NCBI GenBank assembly: GCA_018716285.1 | Contig: DVKD01000034.1 | Location: 1-54,960 of the forward strand | DNA length: 54,960 nucleotides | From: Candidatus Merdivicinus faecavium | GTDB lineage: Bacteria; Bacillota; Clostridia; Oscillospirales; Ruminococcaceae | Reading direction: 5' to 3' | Part shown: positions 53,427 to 54,960 of the stretch, in pieces | How positions within the stretch are numbered: the stretch's first letter is position 1 | How the letters are laid out: each line of letters begins with the position of its first letter | Notes under the pieces: model-generated | Told to the model about the DNA's origin: nothing | The model's database searches: none | What the model saw: the letters and a program-made list of their open reading frames with translations, nothing else | Position numbers and translations under genes: made by a program

Positions 53427-54006
53427 GTCGGAATTGCTCCCAAACCTCCGGAAAAGGCCGCACCGGCGCGGGCGTAGGCGTGTGCGCGCCGATGAGCTTC
53501 TCCATCCAGACCATGTCGTACCAGCGGCCGAACTTGTACCCGCAGCGGGTGAATTTCCCGACCATCCGGTAGCCCTGCCGCTCGTGGAAGCGGATGCTGC
53601 CGAAGGTGAGGAACTCGTCCTCCCGCACCGGGCAGGCGATGCAGGCGTTTAGGTTGAGCACCCCCTGCGCCCGCAGCACCTCCTCGAGGGCGCGGTAGAG
53701 GGCGGAGCCGGTCCCCTGCCGCCGGGCGTCCATCCGCAGGTAGACGGAGAGCTCCGCGCCCCAGCCGTAGGCCGGGCGGCTGTGAAAGGGGGCGGCATAG
53801 GCGTAGCCGAGCGGATCCCCGTCCCATTCGGCGACAAGCCAGGGGTATTTTGCGAGGGTGCTTCGGATCCGGCCCGCGAATTCCGCCGCGGATGGGGGCT
53901 CGTACTCGAAGGTGACCGCGGTTTTTTGTACATAGGGGGCGTAGATTTCCAAAAGGGCACTGGCGTCCCCCTCGGACGCGGCCCGGATGAGCAGGCTGTC
54001 TGGCAT
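53401..54006 (-). CDS. GNAT-family acetyltransferase, phosphinothricin-type
   Basis: A 201-aa protein with IYAPYVQKTAVTFEYEPPS at the start (the PAT/YncA pattern IYNHVVENTAATFE), SVYLRMDARRQGTGSALYRA (acetyl-CoA loop) and NACIACPVRED followed by FHERQGYRMVGKFTRCG. These mark the phosphinothricin/methionine-sulfone acetyltransferase group. Its true substrate is unknown. A C-terminal Pro-rich extension is present. It may share its transcript with pth just downstream, though pth has its own promoter. Confidence 0.9.
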   Translation of the reverse strand: MPDSLLIRAASEGDASALLEIYAPYVQKTAVTFEYEPPSAAEFAGRIRSTLAKYPWLVAEWDGDPLGYAYAAPFHSRPAYGWGAELSVYLRMDARRQGTGSALYRALEEVLRAQGVLNLNACIACPVREDEFLTFGSIRFHERQGYRMVGKFTRCGYKFGRWYDMVWMEKLIGAHTPTPAPVRPFPEVWEQFRLEDRGFLW

Positions 54007-54106
54007 GGCGCATCCTCCTTCTCAAAGTTTTTTCTTCATTATACACCTTTTTCCTGTCGCTGTCATGCCTTTCGCGTCGCTTCGGCATGCTATTCGCGGC
54101 CCATCC

Positions 54107-54135
54107 TTGACATCGCCCGCGCCATCGGATATACT
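54107..54135 (+). promoter_or_regulatory. Promoter of the membrane-anchored protein gene
   Basis: TTGACA (54107-54112), 17-bp spacer, TATACT (54130-54135). Confidence 0.8.
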
Positions 54136-54190
54136 GAAGGTAGAACACAGCGGGACAAAAAGGAAATCCCGCTATAAAGGAGGCTGCGCC

Positions 54191-54631
54191 ATGAAAAAAG
54201 CTGTATGGAGCAAAATTCTGCTGCCGGTCTGCCTGCTCCTGCTGATTTTCGTGGGCGCGGCCGCGTTTTTCCTCGCAAATCCGGCCTTTTCCCCCGCCGG
54301 CTCCGTGGGCAACGCCATATCGGTTTCGTTTGCGGACGGCTGCATCACGGTGGAAAACCGCAACGATTTCCCCCTCCACAGCGTCACCGCAGAGCTGTAC
54401 CGATCCGGACAGAGCGGCTCCTCCATAAAGGACGAGGACGGCGTGACGCTCAGCCGCTGGGAGGGGCATAAGATCGCCGCCGAAGGGGCGCTGTACCTTG
54501 CGCCGGGGGAGCTTCCGCGCGGTGCGGAGGACCTGTATGTGACCCTTTCTGTTCAGTATGGGTTCCGGCTGGACTCCCGGATGAATACGATCAACTGGGT
54601 GCTGCCGGTCCCCGCGCCGGACGCGGAATAG
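54191..54631 (+). CDS. Membrane-anchored or secreted protein of unknown function
   Basis: A 146-aa protein. Basic MKKAVWSK is followed by a hydrophobic segment (about 9-31, ILLPVCLLLLIFVGAAAFFL), an anchor or signal peptide. The outer domain is beta-rich (SVSFADGCITVENRNDFPLH; DLYVTLSVQYGFRL), like a small immunoglobulin-type fold, with no known motif. AAAGGAGG precedes the ATG and a consensus promoter lies upstream; a strong terminator follows. Single gene. I do not recognise the family. Confidence 0.75.
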   Translation: MKKAVWSKILLPVCLLLLIFVGAAAFFLANPAFSPAGSVGNAISVSFADGCITVENRNDFPLHSVTAELYRSGQSGSSIKDEDGVTLSRWEGHKIAAEGALYLAPGELPRGAEDLYVTLSVQYGFRLDSRMNTINWVLPVPAPDAE

Positions 54632-54680
54632 CGTCTTGCGTTTTGCCCGCATGTCTGTGCAGCACACCCGCGCAAAAGAA

Positions 54681-54714
54681 AAATCCGGGAACCTTCTGTT
54701 CGGTTCCCGGATTT
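54681..54714. terminator. Bidirectional terminator
   Basis: A perfect 13-bp stem (AAATCCGGGAACC with its complement; arms 54681-54693 and 54702-54714) with a T run on both strands. It ends the plus-strand gene and would be the native terminator of the minus-strand tRNA whose 3' end adjoins it. Confidence 0.9.
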
Positions 54715-54716
54715 TT

Positions 54717-54761
54717 TGGCGTCCCTGGGCGGATTCGAACCGCCGGCCTTTCGCTTAGGAG
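54717..54761 (-). tRNA. tRNA-Arg(CCU) 3' fragment, likely integration scar
   Basis: On the minus strand the sequence from 54761 reads CTCCTAA (anticodon loop with CCT), GCGAA (3' anticodon stem), AGGCC, the T arm GGCGG-TTCGAAT-CCGCC, acceptor CAGGGAC, discriminator G and CCA. No matching 5' half (acceptor GTCCCTG, D arm, stem TTCGC) lies upstream to the right. So only the 3' half of a tRNA-Arg remains, ending exactly at the anticodon loop, the usual crossover point for tyrosine integrases. It is not a functional tRNA. Confidence 0.75.
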
Positions 54762-54901
54762 TTCGCCCCAGTTTGCTAATCGCTTCGCAACCAAACACAA
54801 GGAAACCCAAGGCTTAACAGTGATAAGGAACTAAGTAAACGATGATTAAATACATGACTAACGCCCCAAAAGGTGGTAAACTGGGAATAGGGGGCGAGAT
54901 C

Positions 54902-54960
54902 ATGGAAAAACAGATGAATTTCACAGACTACGAATACAGTCTTCGCAAGCGCAAGACGAA
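54902..54960 (+). CDS. Start of a transposase-like gene, cut by window end
   Basis: The first 19 or so codons, MEKQMNFTDYEYSLRKRKT, resemble the N-terminus of IS5-family transposases (a short F-x-D-x-E-Y segment followed by basic R-K-R-K-T). Too little is present for certainty. It lies about 140 bases inside the tRNA-Arg scar, in DNA that should belong to an inserted element. The region 54762-54901 has no other coding frame and is more AT-rich than the chromosome to its left. Confidence 0.5.
   Translation, partial: MEKQMNFTDYEYSLRKRKT

Overview
The window reads as chromosome from a GC-rich, anaerobic, spore-forming member of the Clostridia, most like the Oscillospirales (Clostridium cluster IV). 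The signs are central metabolism built on pyruvate phosphate dikinase and a fused pyruvate:ferredoxin oxidoreductase, a GGGtGRT protein paired with a NifU-like scaffold, a high-molecular-weight rubredoxin, SpmA/SpmB and a SpoIIQ-like M23 protein, a DUF4250 protein, and strong GC bias at third codon positions that produces very long antisense shadow frames. The species cannot be named from sequence alone. No rRNA operon, CRISPR array, prophage module or complete tRNA was seen.

Layout. 1-8.8 kb: 3' part of ppdK; a frameshifted von Willebrand A protein; an ABC-F ATPase with an elaborate attenuator-like leader; an HTH regulator with a small partner; a QueG-like Fe-S protein overlapping a Nudix hydrolase; a divergent pair of an HTH regulator and a small unknown protein. 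9-18 kb: PFOR behind a structured leader, a frameshifted EcsC-like gene, an AraC regulator, DUF4250, and the serC-serA pair. 18-25.4 kb: SpoIIQ-like M23 protein, a broken zinc-ribbon membrane gene, a ribbon-helix-helix protein, GGGtGRT plus Fe-S scaffold, gap, a radical SAM/SPASM enzyme and tyrA. 25.4-35 kb: two tandem MFS exporters with an ArsR-type regulator, HtrA, an HTH/TM2 divergent pair, rubredoxin/flavin reductase under a PerR-like box, spmAB, a lipoprotein and a DEDDh exonuclease. 35-48 kb: lipoprotein, GH78 rhamnosidase, guaB, an ADP-ribosylglycohydrolase, a frameshifted MerR/GyrI-like regulator, a UroD-like protein with a lipoprotein subtilase, a P-loop kinase with peptidase E, and an iron alcohol dehydrogenase. 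48.5-55 kb: pth, a 57-aa gene, mfd and an acetyltransferase in one direction, another acetyltransferase, a membrane-anchored protein, then a tRNA-Arg(CCU) 3' fragment and the start of a transposase-like gene, which together look like the left edge of an integrated element.

Most genes are ordinary chromosomal functions in one- to four-gene units. ppdK, PFOR, gap and the alcohol dehydrogenase fit sugar fermentation; serC/serA and tyrA make amino acids; spmAB and the M23 protein fit sporulation; the ABC-F and MFS units look like drug-responsive defence. Points that most deserve a second look are the ABC-F leader, the tRNA-Arg attachment-like scar, the GGGtGRT pair, four genes broken by small lesions (three at short homopolymers), a PerR-like box on the rubredoxin gene, and palindromic repeats that abut stop codons.
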